Source: Planctomycetota bacterium
GTDB lineage: Bacteria; Planctomycetota; Phycisphaerae; FEN-1346; JAACEH01
Length of the DNA: 24,214 nt
NCBI GenBank assembly: GCA_016935955.1
Contig: JAFGPY010000206.1
Coordinates: forward strand, 1-24,214
Direction: 5' to 3'
The position numbers were made by a program, and so were the translations under genes. Under the pieces are notes generated by a model. It searched no databases and was not told where the DNA came from. It saw nothing but the letters and a program-made list of their open reading frames with translations. Positions 23,763 to 24,214 of the stretch are shown here, piece after piece; positions within the stretch are counted from its first letter, which is position 1, and each line of letters begins with the position of its first letter.

Positions 23763-24214
23763 TCACTTGGGCGAGACGTTGATGTCGGGATGACCGATGC
23801 TGAAGTAGGTCACGCCCTCACGTTTCATTTCCTGCCGATCATACAGGTTCCGCCCATCGAAGACGACTACCTGCTTCATGCGGGCCCGTAACTCGTCGAG
23901 GTCGAGAGTACGGAACTCGTTCCATTCAGTGACGACGGCCAAGGCATCGGCGCCGTCCAGGGCATCCAGGTTGCCGGCGGCATAGTGCAGGCGATCGCCG
24001 TAGAGTTGCCGCAGGCGGTCCAGGCCGAGCGGATCGTAGACTTGGACGCCCGCCCCGGCGTCCAACAGCAGATCGATGATGACCAGGGCCGGCGACTCGC
24101 GAAGGTCGTCGGTCTGCGGCTTGAAGGTGACGCCCCAGAGGGCCACGGTGCGGCCGCGGCACGAGCCGCCAAAGTGGGCGATGAGCCGCTCGGCCAGTTG
24201 CCGCTTCTGGGCCA
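23763..24214 (-). CDS. ugd: UDP-glucose 6-dehydrogenase, C-terminal part (5' end outside the window)
   Basis: About 150 residues of the C-terminal domain are present; the frame is open to the window edge. The diagnostic stretch is VALWGVTFKPQTDDLRESPA, followed by DLLLDAGAGVQVYDPLG, AVVTEWNEFRTLDLDEL and VVFDGRNLYD, matching bacterial UDP-glucose/GDP-mannose dehydrogenases. The enzyme oxidises UDP-glucose to UDP-glucuronate with NAD+, supplying surface polysaccharide synthesis. The catalytic Cys and NAD domain lie outside, so the sugar nucleotide cannot be confirmed; the T-D-D-x-R-E-S-P sequence favours the UDP-glucose type. The GTG at 24146 is internal. The 73-aa gene follows after 10 nt. 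Confidence 0.88.
   Translation of the reverse strand, partial: AQKRQLAERLIAHFGGSCRGRTVALWGVTFKPQTDDLRESPALVIIDLLLDAGAGVQVYDPLGLDRLRQLYGDRLHYAAGNLDALDGADALAVVTEWNEFRTLDLDELRARMKQVVVFDGRNLYDRQEMKREGVTYFSIGHPDINVSPK

Overview
This is a GC-rich bacterial chromosomal segment with tightly packed genes on both strands. The best guess is a Planctomycetota member, perhaps Phycisphaerae. That rests on the gene mix (an ECF sigma factor without an adjacent anti-sigma gene, a very lysine-rich histone-like protein, a DUF58 protein, a long S41 protease, a small Cys-rich protein) and on dispersed palindromic intergenic repeats. It is inference: no rRNA or other marker gene is present. No tRNA, rRNA, CRISPR array, transposase, phage gene or defence island was seen.

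Layout. 47-2472 (+): ECF sigma factor followed by an M28/DUF4910-like metallopeptidase, closed by a terminator at 2564. 6853-2620 (-): a probable three-gene operon with a good promoter at 6887-6915, running PurM-like protein, asparagine synthase (asnB), MFS transporter. 7505-6972 (-): SRPBCC protein. 7818-9167 (+): MATE exporter, convergent with purF (10597-9185, -), which has its own strong promoter. 11817-10837 (-): sugar-type substrate-binding lipoprotein with a clear terminator. 12828-11983 (-): D-glutamate cyclase-like protein. 14356-12908 (-): GAF-SpoIIE phosphatase, divergent from a nitrilase-family amidohydrolase (14564-15424, +). 16490-15537 (-): ankyrin-repeat lipoprotein. 16716-18014 (+): a 96-aa Cys-rich protein and a DUF58 protein. 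18250-20028 (+): S41 protease. 20029-20695 is a long, less GC-rich gap leading into the Lys-rich histone-like gene (20696-20905, +). 21076-22585 (+): ParA-type ATPase overlapping a VanZ-like gene. 24214-22630 (-): the 3' part of a UDP-glucose dehydrogenase gene, a 73-aa unknown and a TauE/SafE-type permease.

How the genes work together. Most of the window is housekeeping or scattered functions: purine synthesis (purF), amidotransferase chemistry (asnB), transport, signalling and envelope. The points that deserve attention are: a PurM-fold protein that has lost the recognisable ATP and metal-binding motifs yet heads the asnB operon; two genes (the ParA-like gene and the D-glutamate cyclase gene) whose -10 boxes sit 7-8 nt before the ATG and therefore look leaderless; the 69-aa protein with 41 lysines behind a 667-nt unusual leader; and a compact Cys-rich protein of unknown role. 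Several promoters fit TTGNNN-17/18-TATNNT, so start sites were chosen from promoter and Shine-Dalgarno positions rather than from the longest open frame.
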